DNA of 64,000 nucleotides from Massilia oculi (GCF_003143515.1 NZ_CP029343.1:1054001-1118000), one strand, 5' to 3'; numbered from the stretch's first letter, positions 26,915 through 36,776 are shown. Numbers and translations: made by a program. The notes: a model not told the origin generated them from the sequence alone.

Positions 26915-27109
26915 ATGAATACCGAACACACCGAACGCCACCATTCTCCAATCCATGCCGCGACGGCGGTCGACCGCAGCAACCCGCGCGCGCCGAGACG
27001 CGGCATCGCCAAGGACATCGTCTCCAGTGGCCGCCGCCTGCGCACCCGCATCGGCGTCATCGCCGCTGCATGCATCGGCCTGACCGCGCTGCTGATCGCC
27101 TTCGAGTAA
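26915..27109 (+). CDS. Small single-pass membrane protein
   Basis: The 64-residue product has a His/Arg-rich N-terminal half (MNTEHTERHHSPIHAA) and one C-terminal hydrophobic helix (IGVIAAACIGLTALLIAFE), with positive residues just before it. CTGGAGTTAACC gives a good GGAG ribosome site. There is no known domain. It precedes a DUF2946-like gene and an ABC exporter on the same strand, so it could be an accessory subunit, but the 81-base gap with a separate promoter leaves this open. Confidence 0.6.
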   Translation: MNTEHTERHHSPIHAATAVDRSNPRAPRRGIAKDIVSSGRRLRTRIGVIAAACIGLTALLIAFE

Positions 27110-27131
27110 GCGCCTCGCCGCAAGACACCCG

Positions 27132-27161
27132 GTTGTCGACTCGATCACGGCTGGGCTATAC
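27132..27161 (+). promoter_or_regulatory. Putative sigma-70 promoter
   Basis: TTGTCG (27132-27137) and TATACT (27156-27161) are 18 bases apart, 30 bases ahead of ATG 27191. It may drive the exporter gene cluster. Confidence 0.5.
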
Positions 27162-27190
27162 TGCCCCGCATCATCGTCAATCGGGATCGC

Positions 27191-27517
27191 ATGCAGTTCC
27201 AGGACACACGTCAGCACGCACCTTATCGTGCAACGAGCGCACCCCTGCGCCGGGTGCTGGCCTGCCTGTGCGCGCTGATCCTTGCCCTGCAGCTCGTGGG
27301 CGCCTCGTTCCACGACCATGACCTGTCCGAACAGCTGTCCGACTGCGTCAGCTGCCAGATCGCTTCCCATTCCACCGCCGACCTTCCAGCGGCATCGCCA
27401 CAACTGCTGGCGCTCTTCCTCGTCATCGCCTTCGTCCTCGCGCGCCTGCCGCGCCCCGCGCCGGTCGTCCTGCGCCGCTACCTGATTCCTTCCCGCCAGG
27501 CGCCTCCGCGCCACTGA
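27191..27517 (+). CDS. DUF2946-like small membrane protein with HxHD / CxxC motifs
   Basis: The 108-residue protein has an N-terminal helix (VLACLCALILALQLVGAS) followed by FHDHDLSEQLSDCVSCQ, a short periplasmic segment with His, Asp and CxxC that could bind a metal. A second helix is LLALFLVIAFVLARL, with a basic tail after it. The arrangement resembles DUF2946 proteins, which often accompany copper or TonB genes, but the match is by pattern only. It lies about 105 bases before the ABC ATPase gene. Confidence 0.6.
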   Translation: MQFQDTRQHAPYRATSAPLRRVLACLCALILALQLVGASFHDHDLSEQLSDCVSCQIASHSTADLPAASPQLLALFLVIAFVLARLPRPAPVVLRRYLIPSRQAPPRH

Positions 27518-27624
27518 TCCGTCTTTGAATTCCTCGCAGGCCGCGTCAAACCGGCCTGCGCTCGCGCATGCGCGTTCGCGCACGGCGTGTGACCACTGCT
27601 TCAGTTTCACCACAAAGGACCACG

Positions 27625-28365
27625 ATGACCATGACTACCCCTGCCCTGGAAGCAAACGGCGTGACCGTCGCCTACCAGTCCACGCCCGTGCTCAACGAGC
27701 TGTCACTGCGCGTCGCGCGCGGCGAGATCTACGCCCTCCTGGGCGGCAACGGCGCCGGCAAGTCGACCACCATGAACACCTTCCTCGGCTTCACGCTTCC
27801 CCGCTCCGGCAGCGTGCGCGTGTGCGGCATCGACGTCGCCGCCGACCCGCTGGCGGCGCGCGGCCAATTGGCCTACGTGCCGGAAAACGTCGCCTTGTAC
27901 GAGCACCTGGACGCGCGCGAAAACATCGAATATTTCCTGCGCCTGGCAGGCAGCAGCTGGACCGCCACCAGCATCGACGAGGCCCTGGACGCCGTGCGCC
28001 TGGATGCCTCGGCCTGGCGGCGGCGCCTGGGCGGCTACTCGAAAGGCATGCGCCAGAAAGTCGCGATCGCGCTGGCCGTGGCGCGCCAGGTGCCGGTGCT
28101 GCTGCTGGACGAGCCCACTACCGGCCTCGATCCCCAGGCCACCAGCGAGTTCAACGCCCTGCTGCAAGGCCTGCGTGCACGCGGCAGCGCGATCTTCATG
28201 GTCACCCACGATTTACTGGGAGCGGCCGAGGTGGCCGACCGCATCGGTTTTCTCGAGCGCGGCCATATCAGCCACGAAGTCGCGGCCAGCGGAGAAGAAC
28301 GCTATGAAGTGCGCGACCTCTACCGGCGCTATGCGGGTACGAGCCAGGCGAAGGACGCGGCATGA
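27625..28365 (+). CDS. ABC transporter ATP-binding protein (ABC-2 / NosF-like)
   Basis: The 246-residue ATPase has Walker A GGNGAGKST, a signature region LGGYSKGMRQKVAIALA, Walker B VLLLDEPTTGLDP and VTHDLLGAAEVADR. The short C-terminal part and the KGMRQK signature place it with ABC-2 exporters and NosF-like ATPases. ATG 27625 has AAAGGACC upstream; a longer in-frame form is not supported. Its TGA overlaps the ATG of the first permease gene, so the three genes form one transporter operon. The substrate is unknown. Confidence 0.92.
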   Translation: MTMTTPALEANGVTVAYQSTPVLNELSLRVARGEIYALLGGNGAGKSTTMNTFLGFTLPRSGSVRVCGIDVAADPLAARGQLAYVPENVALYEHLDARENIEYFLRLAGSSWTATSIDEALDAVRLDASAWRRRLGGYSKGMRQKVAIALAVARQVPVLLLDEPTTGLDPQATSEFNALLQGLRARGSAIFMVTHDLLGAAEVADRIGFLERGHISHEVAASGEERYEVRDLYRRYAGTSQAKDAA

Positions 28366-29798
28366 GCGCCGCCCTGATGCAAGCGCTGCCCGCCATCGCC
28401 CGCAGCGAATGGCGCGCCATGCTGCGCAACCAGGTGGCGGTGGCCGCCGGCATCCTGATGCTGGCGCTGACCCTGGCCGCGATCCTGGTCAGCCATGAAC
28501 GCGTCGACGCCGTGAACGCCGAGCGCGCGCGCTTTCAGGACACGGCCGACGAACAGTGGAATAACCAGCCCGACCGCCACCCGCACCGCGTGGTGCATTA
28601 TGGGCACTACGTGTTCCGCCCACTGAGTCCCCTCGCCTTCTTCGACTTCGGCGTCGATCCCTTCACCGGCAACACGCTGTTCCTCGAAGGCCACCGCCAG
28701 AACAGCGCCAACTTCAGCGACGCCGGCCAGTCCTCGGTGCTGCTGCGCTTCGGCCAGCTCACCCCGGCCTTCGTGCTGCAGGTGCTGACGCCCTTGCTGA
28801 TCGTGTTCCTGGCCTTCGGCAGCGTGGCGCGCGAGCGCGAGCGCGGCCAGTTGCGCCTGCAGATCGTGCAGGGCATCCCCGGCGCGACCCTGTTGCTCGG
28901 CAAGCTGGCCGCGCACGCCGGCGTGGCGCTGCTGCTCGGCGCGCCCGCCTTCGTCGCGCTGATCGCGATCGCGGCGCTGCATCCGGCCGTGGCGCCGCAG
29001 GCGCTGACGATGCTGATCGGGTATGCGCTCTACCTGCTGCTGTGGGTGGCGGCGGCGGTGCTGGTGTCGAGCAGCCTGCCGCGTGCGCGCGACGCCTTGC
29101 TGGCCCTGGTGGCCGGCTGGATCGTCACCGCGATCCTGCTGCCGCGCGTGATGCCCGACTTCGCCGCCGGCGACGTCGGCCGGCCGAGCCGCATCGAAAC
29201 CGAGGTCGCGATCCACGAACGCCTGGCCGCGATCGGCGACAGCCACGATCCCATTGACCCCTACTTCAACGCCTTCCGCGCGCGCACCCTCGAGAAATAC
29301 GGGGTGCAGCGGGTCGAAGAACTGCCGGTGAACTATGGCGGCCTGTTGATGGCCGAGGGCGAGCGCATGACGAGCGAACTGTTCGACGAATTCATGCGCG
29401 CCGACTTCGCGCGCCAGCGCGAAGAGAACGCGATCGTGCACTCTGCCAGCCTGTTCAGCCCAGTGATCGCGCTGCGCCGCATGTCGACCGCGCTGGCCGG
29501 CACCAACCTCGACAGCCACGCGCGCTTCCTGGTCGAGGGAGAAAAATACCGCTACGCTTTCGTCCAGTCGCTCAACGGCCTGCACGCCAACGTCGTCTCG
29601 CCGCAAGGCGCCGGCGACGGACGCATCGACAAGCACCATTGGGACGACACGCCGCGCTTCGGCTATGCGCCCGCCCCCTACGCCGAGGTGGCCGCCCGCC
29701 ACGCCTGGCCGGCCTTCGCCGTGTTGGGCGGGTGGTTGCTGGTCCTGACCGGCGCCGGCCGTGTGATCGCGAAACGCCTCGAAAGGAAGGCCAAATGA
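28362..29798 (+). CDS. ABC transporter permease, DUF3526 family (first copy)
   Basis: Membrane protein of 478 residues with a first helix at about 25-48 (VAVAAGILMLALTLAAILVS). A large extracytoplasmic loop (about 50-125) contains WNNQPDRHPHRVVHYGHYVF. A cluster of helices from about 125 to 265 and a second large loop (about 270-440) follow, then a final helix (AFAVLGGWLLVLTGAGRVI). REREQRG-type text (ARERERGQLRLQIVQG) is shared with DUF3526 and ABC-2 permeases. Four-base overlap with the ATPase and with the next permease shows tight coupling. Confidence 0.88.
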   Translation: MSAALMQALPAIARSEWRAMLRNQVAVAAGILMLALTLAAILVSHERVDAVNAERARFQDTADEQWNNQPDRHPHRVVHYGHYVFRPLSPLAFFDFGVDPFTGNTLFLEGHRQNSANFSDAGQSSVLLRFGQLTPAFVLQVLTPLLIVFLAFGSVARERERGQLRLQIVQGIPGATLLLGKLAAHAGVALLLGAPAFVALIAIAALHPAVAPQALTMLIGYALYLLLWVAAAVLVSSSLPRARDALLALVAGWIVTAILLPRVMPDFAAGDVGRPSRIETEVAIHERLAAIGDSHDPIDPYFNAFRARTLEKYGVQRVEELPVNYGGLLMAEGERMTSELFDEFMRADFARQREENAIVHSASLFSPVIALRRMSTALAGTNLDSHARFLVEGEKYRYAFVQSLNGLHANVVSPQGAGDGRIDKHHWDDTPRFGYAPAPYAEVAARHAWPAFAVLGGWLLVLTGAGRVIAKRLERKAK

Positions 29799-31147
29799 AC
29801 ACGCTGAAATTTGAACTCCGCCAGATCGCGCATTCCCGGCTGGCCGTCGGCGCCATCGTGCTGCTGGCGCTGTTGTGCGCGTTGTCGATCTGGACCGGCC
29901 TGCAGGCCGTGAGCCAGCAGCGCGCCGCGCTCGAGCGCATCGCCGCCAGCCACGCGCAGGACTATGCCGCCATCGCCGCCAAGCAGCTCAAGAGTGGCGC
30001 GGCCGAAGCCGGTTCGGTCGGCTACTACCTGCCGCACCTGACGGTGAACCCGCCATCGCCGCTGGCCTTCGTGGCCATCGGCCAGCGCGACCTGCAGCCG
30101 CAGGCCCTGCGCGTGCGCCTGCTCGGCCTGCACTCGCAGCTGTACGAGTCCGAAGCCATCAACCCCGAGCTGGCCATGCCGGGCCGCTTCGACTTCGCCT
30201 TCGTGCTGGTCTTCCTGGCGCCACTGTTCGTGATCGCGCTGATGCACGACCTGGTCTCGAGCGAGCGCGAAGCTGGCCGCCTGCGGCTGCTGGCGTCGCT
30301 GCCCGCGGCGGCGGCCAACACCTGGCGGCGCAGGGTCGGCTTGCGCTATGGCCTGGTATGGATGGCCGCACTGCTGCCGGTGGCCTGCGGCGCGCTGGTG
30401 GCCGGCGCCGGGCTGGCGGGCTTCGCGGCGATCGCGCTGGTGGCCACGCTCTATCTCGCCTTCTGGTTCGGCCTGGCCGGCTGGGTGGCCGCGCGCGCGC
30501 GCACCTCGAGCAGCAGCGCCGCGATCCTGCTGGCCTGCCTGGTCGGCCTGACGATGATCCTGCCGACGCTGGCCGATGCAGCGATCGCGCGCCTGTCGCC
30601 GGTCTCCAAGGGCGTCGAGCTGGCGCTGGCGCAGCGCCAGGCCGTGCACTCCGGCTGGGACATCCCGAAGCCCGAGACGTTCGAGAAATTCTTCCGCACC
30701 CACCCCGAGTGGAAGGATACGCCGCCGGTCGAAGGACGTTTCCACTGGAAGTGGTATTACGCGATGCACCAGGCGGGCGACGATGCCGTGGCCGCCGACG
30801 TCGCGCTGTACCGCGCCAGCATGCAGGCGAGGGAAAGCTGGACCGCGCGCGTCGGCCTGGTGCTGGCGTCGGTGAACGTGCAGGTGCTGCTGCACCGGCT
30901 GGCCGATACCGACCTGGCGGGGCAGCTGGCCTACCAGGACCGCATCGCGGCGTATCACACGCGGCTGCGGCGCTTCTTCTATCCGTATCTGTTCGAGGAG
31001 CGGAGGATGACGCAGGACGATCTGGCCAGGCTACCACGGTATGAGCATGTGGCATCGGGTTCGAGCATGCCGTCAGGACAGTTGCTGGCGCTGGGCCTGC
31101 TGGCGCTCGCATTGCTCGCGACCGGGCTACGCAAGCTGCGCGCGTAG
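29795..31147 (+). CDS. ABC transporter permease, DUF3526 family (second copy)
   Basis: The 450-residue protein has the same plan as the gene before it: N-terminal helix (LAVGAIVLLALLCALSIWTG), external loop (SVGYYLPHLTVNPPSPLAFV), central helices with SSEREAGRLRLLASLPA, a second external loop and a last helix (LLALGLLALALLATGL). It probably forms a heterodimer with the first permease. ATG 29795 follows GAAAGGAAGG and overlaps the previous stop. It is read toward the chemoreceptor gene, from which it is separated by a terminator. Confidence 0.88.
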   Translation: MNTLKFELRQIAHSRLAVGAIVLLALLCALSIWTGLQAVSQQRAALERIAASHAQDYAAIAAKQLKSGAAEAGSVGYYLPHLTVNPPSPLAFVAIGQRDLQPQALRVRLLGLHSQLYESEAINPELAMPGRFDFAFVLVFLAPLFVIALMHDLVSSEREAGRLRLLASLPAAAANTWRRRVGLRYGLVWMAALLPVACGALVAGAGLAGFAAIALVATLYLAFWFGLAGWVAARARTSSSSAAILLACLVGLTMILPTLADAAIARLSPVSKGVELALAQRQAVHSGWDIPKPETFEKFFRTHPEWKDTPPVEGRFHWKWYYAMHQAGDDAVAADVALYRASMQARESWTARVGLVLASVNVQVLLHRLADTDLAGQLAYQDRIAAYHTRLRRFFYPYLFEERRMTQDDLARLPRYEHVASGSSMPSGQLLALGLLALALLATGLRKLRA

Positions 31148-31154
31148 GGTGGAC

Positions 31155-31181
31155 GAAAAAAGCCAACCCTCAGGTTGGCTT
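31155..31181 (-). terminator. Intrinsic terminator between convergent genes
   Basis: AAGCCAACC (31160-31168), loop CTCA and GGTTGGCTT (31173-31181) form a perfect stem. On the minus strand it ends in six T, so it best serves the chemoreceptor gene; the plus-strand side is T-poor. Confidence 0.8.
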
Positions 31182-31208
31182 CTTCATCGTCGTGACGTCA
31201 GGCTGGAA

Positions 31209-32978
31209 TCAGAATTCTTCCCAACCGTCGCCCACGTCCGCGGTTTCGGCCTTCTTCGGCTTCCCAGCCGCAGCCGCAGCCGCAGCCGCAGCCGCACCCG
31301 CCTCCGCCTTCGGCTTGGCCGACGCGGGGGCATTGGCCGGCTTCGCGGCCGCCTTCACCGGCGCCTTCGCCACCACCGCCGGCAAGGTCGTGGTCACGCG
31401 CGGCGCCGCGGCGCTGGCGCGGCTGGCGCCCGCCTGATTCAGCTTGAACGCGCCCACGGTCTGCGCCAGCGCGGTCGCCTCTTCCTGCAGCGAAGCCGCC
31501 GCAGCCGACGCTTCTTCTACCAGCGCCGCGTTCTGCGTGGTCACCTGGTCCATCTGGGCCACGGCGCCGTTGATCTGCTCGATGCCGGCGGTCTGTTCCT
31601 GGCTGGCGGCGGTGATCTCGGACATGATGTCGGTCACGCGGTTCACGCTCTGCACGATTTCCTGCATCGTGGCGCCGGCGCGCTCGACCAGCTCGGAGCC
31701 GTGGTGCACCTTGTCCACCGAGTCGTCGATCAGGAGCTTGATTTCCTTGGCGGCAGCCGCCGAGCGCTGGGCCAGGCTGCGCACCTCGCCCGCCACGACC
31801 GCGAAGCCGCGGCCCTGCTCGCCGGCGCGCGCCGCTTCGACCGCGGCGTTCAACGCCAGGATATTGGTCTGGAAAGCGATGCCGTCGATGACGGCGATGA
31901 TGTCCACGATGCGGGTCGACGAGGCGTTGATCGCGCCCATGGTCTGCACCACCTGCTCGACCACCGCGCCGCCCTTGCCCGCCACTTCCGAGGCCGAGGT
32001 AGCCAGGGCGTTGGCCTGGCGTGCGTTGTCGGCGTTCTGCTTCACGGTCGAGGTCAGCTCTTCCATCGACGATGCGGTTTCTTCCAGCGAACCGGCCTGC
32101 TGCTCGGTGCGCGACGACAGGTCCAGGTTGCCGGCCGCGATCTGGCTCGAGGCAGTGGCGATATTGTCGGTGCCGGTGCGGACCTGGCTCACGATCTTCA
32201 CCAGCGAATCGTTCATGTCCTTCAGCGCCTGCAGCAGGCGGCCGGTCTCGTCCTTCGAGGTCACTTCGATGGTCTGGGTCAGGTCGCCCTGGGCCACGGC
32301 GCCGGCGATCGCGACCGCCTGCTCCAGCGGACGCACGATGGCGCGCACCAGCACCCAGCCGACGAAGGCGGCCATGATCAGGCCGAACACCAGGCCGGCC
32401 AGGCAGACCGCGCGCACGATCTCGAAGGTCGATTGCGAGGCCTGGTATTCCTTCAGCGCGCCGTCCTGCTGTTCCTTGACCAGCTTGGCGCCGAGATCGG
32501 CGACCGGCAGGTACAGCCTGGTCATCGGGCCATTGAGCTGGGCGATGGCGCCGGCATTGTCGCCAGCGCGGAGCGCGGCCATCGCCGGGCGGATACCCTG
32601 CTCGACGAAGACCTTGCGCGCCTCGGTGAATTGTTCATACAGGGCCTGCTCGCCGGCGCTCATCGGCATCTGGCGGTAACTGTCGAGGATCTTGCTGATC
32701 GCCACGATATTCGCATCGACCGTTTCGAGCGCGGCATTGCGCGTACCGGCATCTTCCAGGTTGACCGCCTTGGCGACCGTGAGCTGGTTGGTGGTGATCA
32801 GCTGGGTGACCTGGCCCACCTGGCCGAGGCCCACCAGGCGGTGGTCGTACATCTGCTTGAGTTCGGTATTCGCGATGCCGAGGTTGTAGATGCCGATGAC
32901 CGCGCCGGCGACCAACTCGACCGCCAGGAAGGCGATGACGAAGATGAGGCGCGACTTGATGCTGAGATGTTTGAACAT
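31209..32978 (-). CDS. Methyl-accepting chemotaxis protein
   Basis: Transmembrane chemoreceptor of 589 residues. Helix 1 is at about 10-32, a four-helix-bundle sensor at 33-187, helix 2 at about 188-210 and HAMP near 212-264. The cytoplasmic signalling hairpin contains [20 protein letters not shown], the CheA/CheW-binding tip. The tail is Ala/Pro/Lys rich, with an alanine run encoded by repeated GCAGCC units (31266-31295). It ends in GWEEF, a xWxxF pentapeptide that tethers CheR/CheB in other receptors. The ligand is unknown; no che genes are nearby. Confidence 0.94.
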   Translation of the reverse strand: MFKHLSIKSRLIFVIAFLAVELVAGAVIGIYNLGIANTELKQMYDHRLVGLGQVGQVTQLITTNQLTVAKAVNLEDAGTRNAALETVDANIVAISKILDSYRQMPMSAGEQALYEQFTEARKVFVEQGIRPAMAALRAGDNAGAIAQLNGPMTRLYLPVADLGAKLVKEQQDGALKEYQASQSTFEIVRAVCLAGLVFGLIMAAFVGWVLVRAIVRPLEQAVAIAGAVAQGDLTQTIEVTSKDETGRLLQALKDMNDSLVKIVSQVRTGTDNIATASSQIAAGNLDLSSRTEQQAGSLEETASSMEELTSTVKQNADNARQANALATSASEVAGKGGAVVEQVVQTMGAINASSTRIVDIIAVIDGIAFQTNILALNAAVEAARAGEQGRGFAVVAGEVRSLAQRSAAAAKEIKLLIDDSVDKVHHGSELVERAGATMQEIVQSVNRVTDIMSEITAASQEQTAGIEQINGAVAQMDQVTTQNAALVEEASAAAASLQEEATALAQTVGAFKLNQAGASRASAAAPRVTTTLPAVVAKAPVKAAAKPANAPASAKPKAEAGAAAAAAAAAAGKPKKAETADVGDGWEEF

Positions 32979-33244
32979 GATTCGCTGGCCTTAAGCCCAT
33001 GGATAAAAAATGTGGTATCCATTGGATTATAGAAACATTGCTCCCTTTATGGGAAGCATTGAGTATTTCCTTGCGTTATCACTCATCTTCCGTCGCCGTG
33101 CAGCAACAGATACCCGACAAGGCCAGCGGAACGCGGGCATCGTCGGTCCAAATGCGCTGGAGGCATAAGCAAATGTGACATTAACACTACGGCAAGGCAA
33201 CTTTGCCGATAGAATGGCGCGATTCCTTGCTTCAACCGAGTGTC

Positions 33245-34645
33245 ATGACCTTTCCCGTCCTCCTTAACCTGACCCTTGCCCTGGCCATCTGCGCACTCCT
33301 GTATGGCATGCAGGCGCGCCATGCGTCGTTCACCAAGCGCGTGTTCGCCGGCCTCGGGCTCGGCGTCGTGCTCGGCGCCGGGCTGCAAGCCGTGTATGGC
33401 GCCGGCTCGAGCGAGATCGTGGCGACCACTGCCTGGCTCGACGTGATCGGCAGCGGCTACGTCAAGCTGCTGCAAATGATCATCATCCCGCTGATCATGG
33501 TGTCGATCGTGCAGGCCATCCTCAAGCTGCGCGACGCCGCGTCGCTCGGCAAGATCAGCACCCTCACCATCGGCATCCTCCTGATCACGACCGTGGTCGC
33601 GGCCATCATCGGCATCGCGATGGCCAAGCTGTTCGGCCTGTCGGCCGTGGGCCTGACCGCCTCGAGCGCCGAAGTCGCGCGCGGCGAATACCTGCAGGGC
33701 AACCTGGCCACGGCGCAGCAACTGTCGCTGCCGTCGCTGCTGCTGTCCTTCATTCCGGCCAATCCCTTCCTCGACATGACGGGCGCGCGCAAGACCTCGA
33801 CCATCGCGGTGGTGGTGTTCGCAGTCTTCATCGGCGTCTCGGCGGTCGGCATTGCCGGCAAGAAGCCGGAAGTGTTCCAGTCCTTCAGCGGCTTCGTGCA
33901 CGTGGCCCACGTGATCGTGATGCGCATGGTGACCCTGGTGCTGCGCCTGACCCCGTTCGGCGTGTTCGCCCTGATGGCCAAGATGGTGGCCGGCTCCAGC
34001 CTGCAGGACATCCTGGGCCTGCTCAATTTCGTGGTCGCCTCGTATGCGGCGCTGGCGCTGATGTTCTGCGTGCACCTGGCGATGGTGGCCGGCGTCGGGC
34101 TCAATCCGCTGCGCTACGTGAAGAAGATCTTCCCGGTGCTGGTGTTCGCCTTCACCTCGCGCACCAGCGCCGGCTCGATCCCGATGAGCGTGGCGACCCA
34201 GACCGCGCGCCTGGGCACGCCGGAGGGCACGGCCAACTTCGCCGCCTCGTTCGGCGCCACCATCGGCCAGAACGGCTGCGCCGGCATCTATCCGGCGATG
34301 CTGGCGGTGATGATCGCGCCAACGGTCGGCATCGATCCGTTCACGGCCGCGTTTCTCTTGCCACTGCTGGCGATCGTCGCCTTCGGCTCGATCGGCGTGG
34401 CCGGAGTCGGCGGCGGCGCCACCTTCGCGGCCCTGATCGTGCTGTCGGCGATGGACTTGCCGGTGGCGCTGGCGGGCCTGCTGATCTCGGTGGAACCATT
34501 GATCGACATGGGCCGCACGGCGCTCAACGTCAGCGGCTCGATCGCGGCCGGCAGCGTCACCAGCCGGGTGCTGGGCCAGACCGATATGCGGGTGTTCCAG
34601 GACGATGCCGACGTCAACCTCGACGGCGACGAACAGGCCGTGTAA
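33245..34645 (+). CDS. tcyP: L-cystine:cation symporter, TcyP/YdjN family
   Basis: The 466-residue member of the dicarboxylate/amino acid:cation symporter family has eight or more helices. GNGYV-like text (GSGYVKLLQMIIIPLIMVS) and LGKISTLTIGILLITT match the TcyP/YdjN cystine branch rather than DctA or GltP. SRTSAGSIPMSVATQ corresponds to the hairpin HP1 Ser-rich loop and GATIGQNGCAGIYPAM to the TM7/HP2 ion-binding part. ATG 33245 begins the first helix; an in-frame upstream codon at 33203 lacks support. It imports cystine for sulfur supply, probably with sodium or protons. Confidence 0.88.
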   Translation: MTFPVLLNLTLALAICALLYGMQARHASFTKRVFAGLGLGVVLGAGLQAVYGAGSSEIVATTAWLDVIGSGYVKLLQMIIIPLIMVSIVQAILKLRDAASLGKISTLTIGILLITTVVAAIIGIAMAKLFGLSAVGLTASSAEVARGEYLQGNLATAQQLSLPSLLLSFIPANPFLDMTGARKTSTIAVVVFAVFIGVSAVGIAGKKPEVFQSFSGFVHVAHVIVMRMVTLVLRLTPFGVFALMAKMVAGSSLQDILGLLNFVVASYAALALMFCVHLAMVAGVGLNPLRYVKKIFPVLVFAFTSRTSAGSIPMSVATQTARLGTPEGTANFAASFGATIGQNGCAGIYPAMLAVMIAPTVGIDPFTAAFLLPLLAIVAFGSIGVAGVGGGATFAALIVLSAMDLPVALAGLLISVEPLIDMGRTALNVSGSIAAGSVTSRVLGQTDMRVFQDDADVNLDGDEQAV

Positions 34646-34741
34646 GCACGCCTAACCATCGCCGCGGGCGGCAGCAATCGTGCGCTGACGCCCTGCCGAA
34701 TCCGTCATGATGACGCCATGCTAACTTTTCGGCGGACGACG

Positions 34742-35506
34742 ATGGAGCAGAAGTGGCCTCAGGAAATCTGGCTGGTCCGGCATGGGCAAAGCGCGGGCAA
34801 TGTCGCGCGTGACCTGGCGGAAGCCGCCGCCGGGCACCGCATCGACATCGCCGATCGCGACGTCGACGTGCCGCTGTCCGAACTGGGCGAGCGCCAGTCC
34901 GAAGCCCTGGGCGCCTGGTTCGCCGCCCTGCCGCCGCACCAGCGGCCCAATGTGGTGCTGCACTCGCCCTATGTCCGCGCGGCCGAGACCGCCAACATCC
35001 TGATGCAGCGCCTGGAGCGCGACGAACTGCTGTGCGTGCTGTCCGACGAGCGCCTGCGCGAGAAAGAATTTGGCGTGCTCGACCGTCTTACGACGCACGG
35101 CATCGCCCACCACTTCCCCGACCTGTACGAGCAGCGCCAGCACGTCGGCAAGTTCTATTTCCGCCCGCCCGGCGGCGAAAGCTGGTGCGACGTCATCCTG
35201 CGCCTGCGCAGCGTGATGGACACGCTCGAGCGCGACTTCTGCGGCGAACGTGTGCTGATCGTCGCGCACCAGGTCACGGTTAACTGCTTCCGCTACCTGT
35301 TCGAACACTTGAACGAGGCGCAGATCCTGGACTTCGACCGCGCCGGCGACGTGCCCAACTGCTCGGTCACGTCCTATGAGTTCGACCCCGACAAGGGCAA
35401 GCGCGGCGACCTGGCCGTGCGCCTCGTGAACTTCGTGGCGCCGCTGGAGGCCACCGGCACCCCGGTCACCGTCGCCAGGGATGTGCCGACCTCGCCCAAG
35501 GCTTGA
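34742..35506 (+). CDS. Histidine phosphatase superfamily protein (phosphoglycerate mutase-like)
   Basis: Branch-1 histidine phosphatase of 254 residues. The catalytic motif is LVRHGQSAGN (phosphohistidine at the RHG), followed by the second Arg in HSPYVRAAETA, acid residue in REKEFG, and the second His in LIVAHQVT. It lacks the features that would make it a true glycolytic mutase, and the substrate is unknown. An alternative ATG at 34718 would add eight residues. Its stop overlaps the region before the NnrD-like gene, with which it may be co-transcribed. Confidence 0.86.
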   Translation: MEQKWPQEIWLVRHGQSAGNVARDLAEAAAGHRIDIADRDVDVPLSELGERQSEALGAWFAALPPHQRPNVVLHSPYVRAAETANILMQRLERDELLCVLSDERLREKEFGVLDRLTTHGIAHHFPDLYEQRQHVGKFYFRPPGGESWCDVILRLRSVMDTLERDFCGERVLIVAHQVTVNCFRYLFEHLNEAQILDFDRAGDVPNCSVTSYEFDPDKGKRGDLAVRLVNFVAPLEATGTPVTVARDVPTSPKA

Positions 35507-35514
35507 CGCCCGCC

Positions 35515-36510
35515 ATGGATTCCGGCAATCACACCGTGCACGACCTGGACGCCGCCTGCCTGGCCGCGTGGCCGCTGCCGCAACCCGAGGCCGAGGGCGA
35601 CAAGGAGTTGCGCGGTCACGTCCTGGTGCTGGGCGGCTCGCGCGAAATGCCGGGCGCCATCATCCTGGCCGCCACCGCGGCCCTGCGCGCCGGCGCCGGC
35701 AAGCTGACCATCGCGACCGGGGCCAGCGTGGCCCAGTTGGTGGCGCTGGCGATGCCCGAGGCGCGCGTGATCGGCCTGACGGAAAACGACACCGACGGTT
35801 TCCACCTCGACGCACTTGGCAGCCTGGATCCGCTGGCCGACAAGGTCGACGCGGTGCTGGTCGGCCCCGGCATGCGCGACGCCCCATGCACCGCGCGCCT
35901 GGTGCACGCGCTGCTGCCCCGCCTCGACGAATCGGGCGTCGGCCTGGTGCTCGACGCCTGCGCGATGGACGTCATGCTGCACATGCCGCACGACTGGCCC
36001 GAAGGCAAGCCGATGCGCTTCGAGCGGCCAGTCATCATGACACCGCACTGCGGCGAAATGGCGCACCTGACCGGCCTCGAGAAAGACTGCATCGTCGGCC
36101 AGCCAGACGCCCCGGCGCTGCAGGCGGCGCGCGACTGGAATGCGGTGATCGCGCTCAAGGGCGCACGCACGGTGATCGCGGCGCCGGACGGCACGCTGTG
36201 GCAACACAAGGGCGCGGGCAATATTGGCCTGGCCATCTCGGGCTCAGGCGACGTCCTGGCCGGCATCATCGCCGGCCTGCTGGCGCGCGGCGCCGCGCCG
36301 GAACAGGCGGCCTGCTGGGGCGTGGCATTGCACGCGCGCGCCGGCGACCGCCTGGCAGAGCGCCTTGGCACCTTGGGATATTTGGCGCGAGAAATTTCTA
36401 TGGAAGTACCCGCGCTGCTGGAACAGATCGGGCACGCCGACCACGTCAAGCATAGCGCCGATGACAGGAACGTCCGGGCCGTGCCTGGGGACGAACAGCT
36501 GGGGGCTTGA
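35515..36510 (+). CDS. nnrD: ADP-dependent NAD(P)H-hydrate dehydratase
   Basis: Repairs hydrated NAD(P)H (NADHX) using ADP. The 331-residue ribokinase-like protein contains HVLVLGGSREMPGAIILAA (substrate loop), VLVGPGM, MTPHCGEMAHLTG and GSGDVLAGIIAGLLA, the family anion-hole motif with catalytic Asp. It is a stand-alone NnrD without the N-terminal epimerase (NnrE) half found in E. coli. A TTG at 35503 overlapping the phosphatase stop is a possible alternative start. The last 30 residues are poorly conserved-looking. Confidence 0.9.
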   Translation: MDSGNHTVHDLDAACLAAWPLPQPEAEGDKELRGHVLVLGGSREMPGAIILAATAALRAGAGKLTIATGASVAQLVALAMPEARVIGLTENDTDGFHLDALGSLDPLADKVDAVLVGPGMRDAPCTARLVHALLPRLDESGVGLVLDACAMDVMLHMPHDWPEGKPMRFERPVIMTPHCGEMAHLTGLEKDCIVGQPDAPALQAARDWNAVIALKGARTVIAAPDGTLWQHKGAGNIGLAISGSGDVLAGIIAGLLARGAAPEQAACWGVALHARAGDRLAERLGTLGYLAREISMEVPALLEQIGHADHVKHSADDRNVRAVPGDEQLGA

Positions 36511-36776
36511 CGCCCGGCTGACGAAAACTCTGTAAAAAATGTTACGGAGTGGAGCAAGAGTGCGGTATCTAACGAACCGGCAGACGGGCTTCCGGTCTAA
36601 TGGGCACAGTTGGATTGAAGTACGCACCGGGGCCGCGTATTCCGTCGGTTCCCTGAGTGTTCCGCCCTTAAATTGCAAAGGGGTCGGAACTAACTGGCGC
36701 CGCAGACCTTCCAGCGCCTCACCACAATGAGCTGGAAACTTCGGCACGAAGATAGACGTAAAACGAGGAGTCAACA

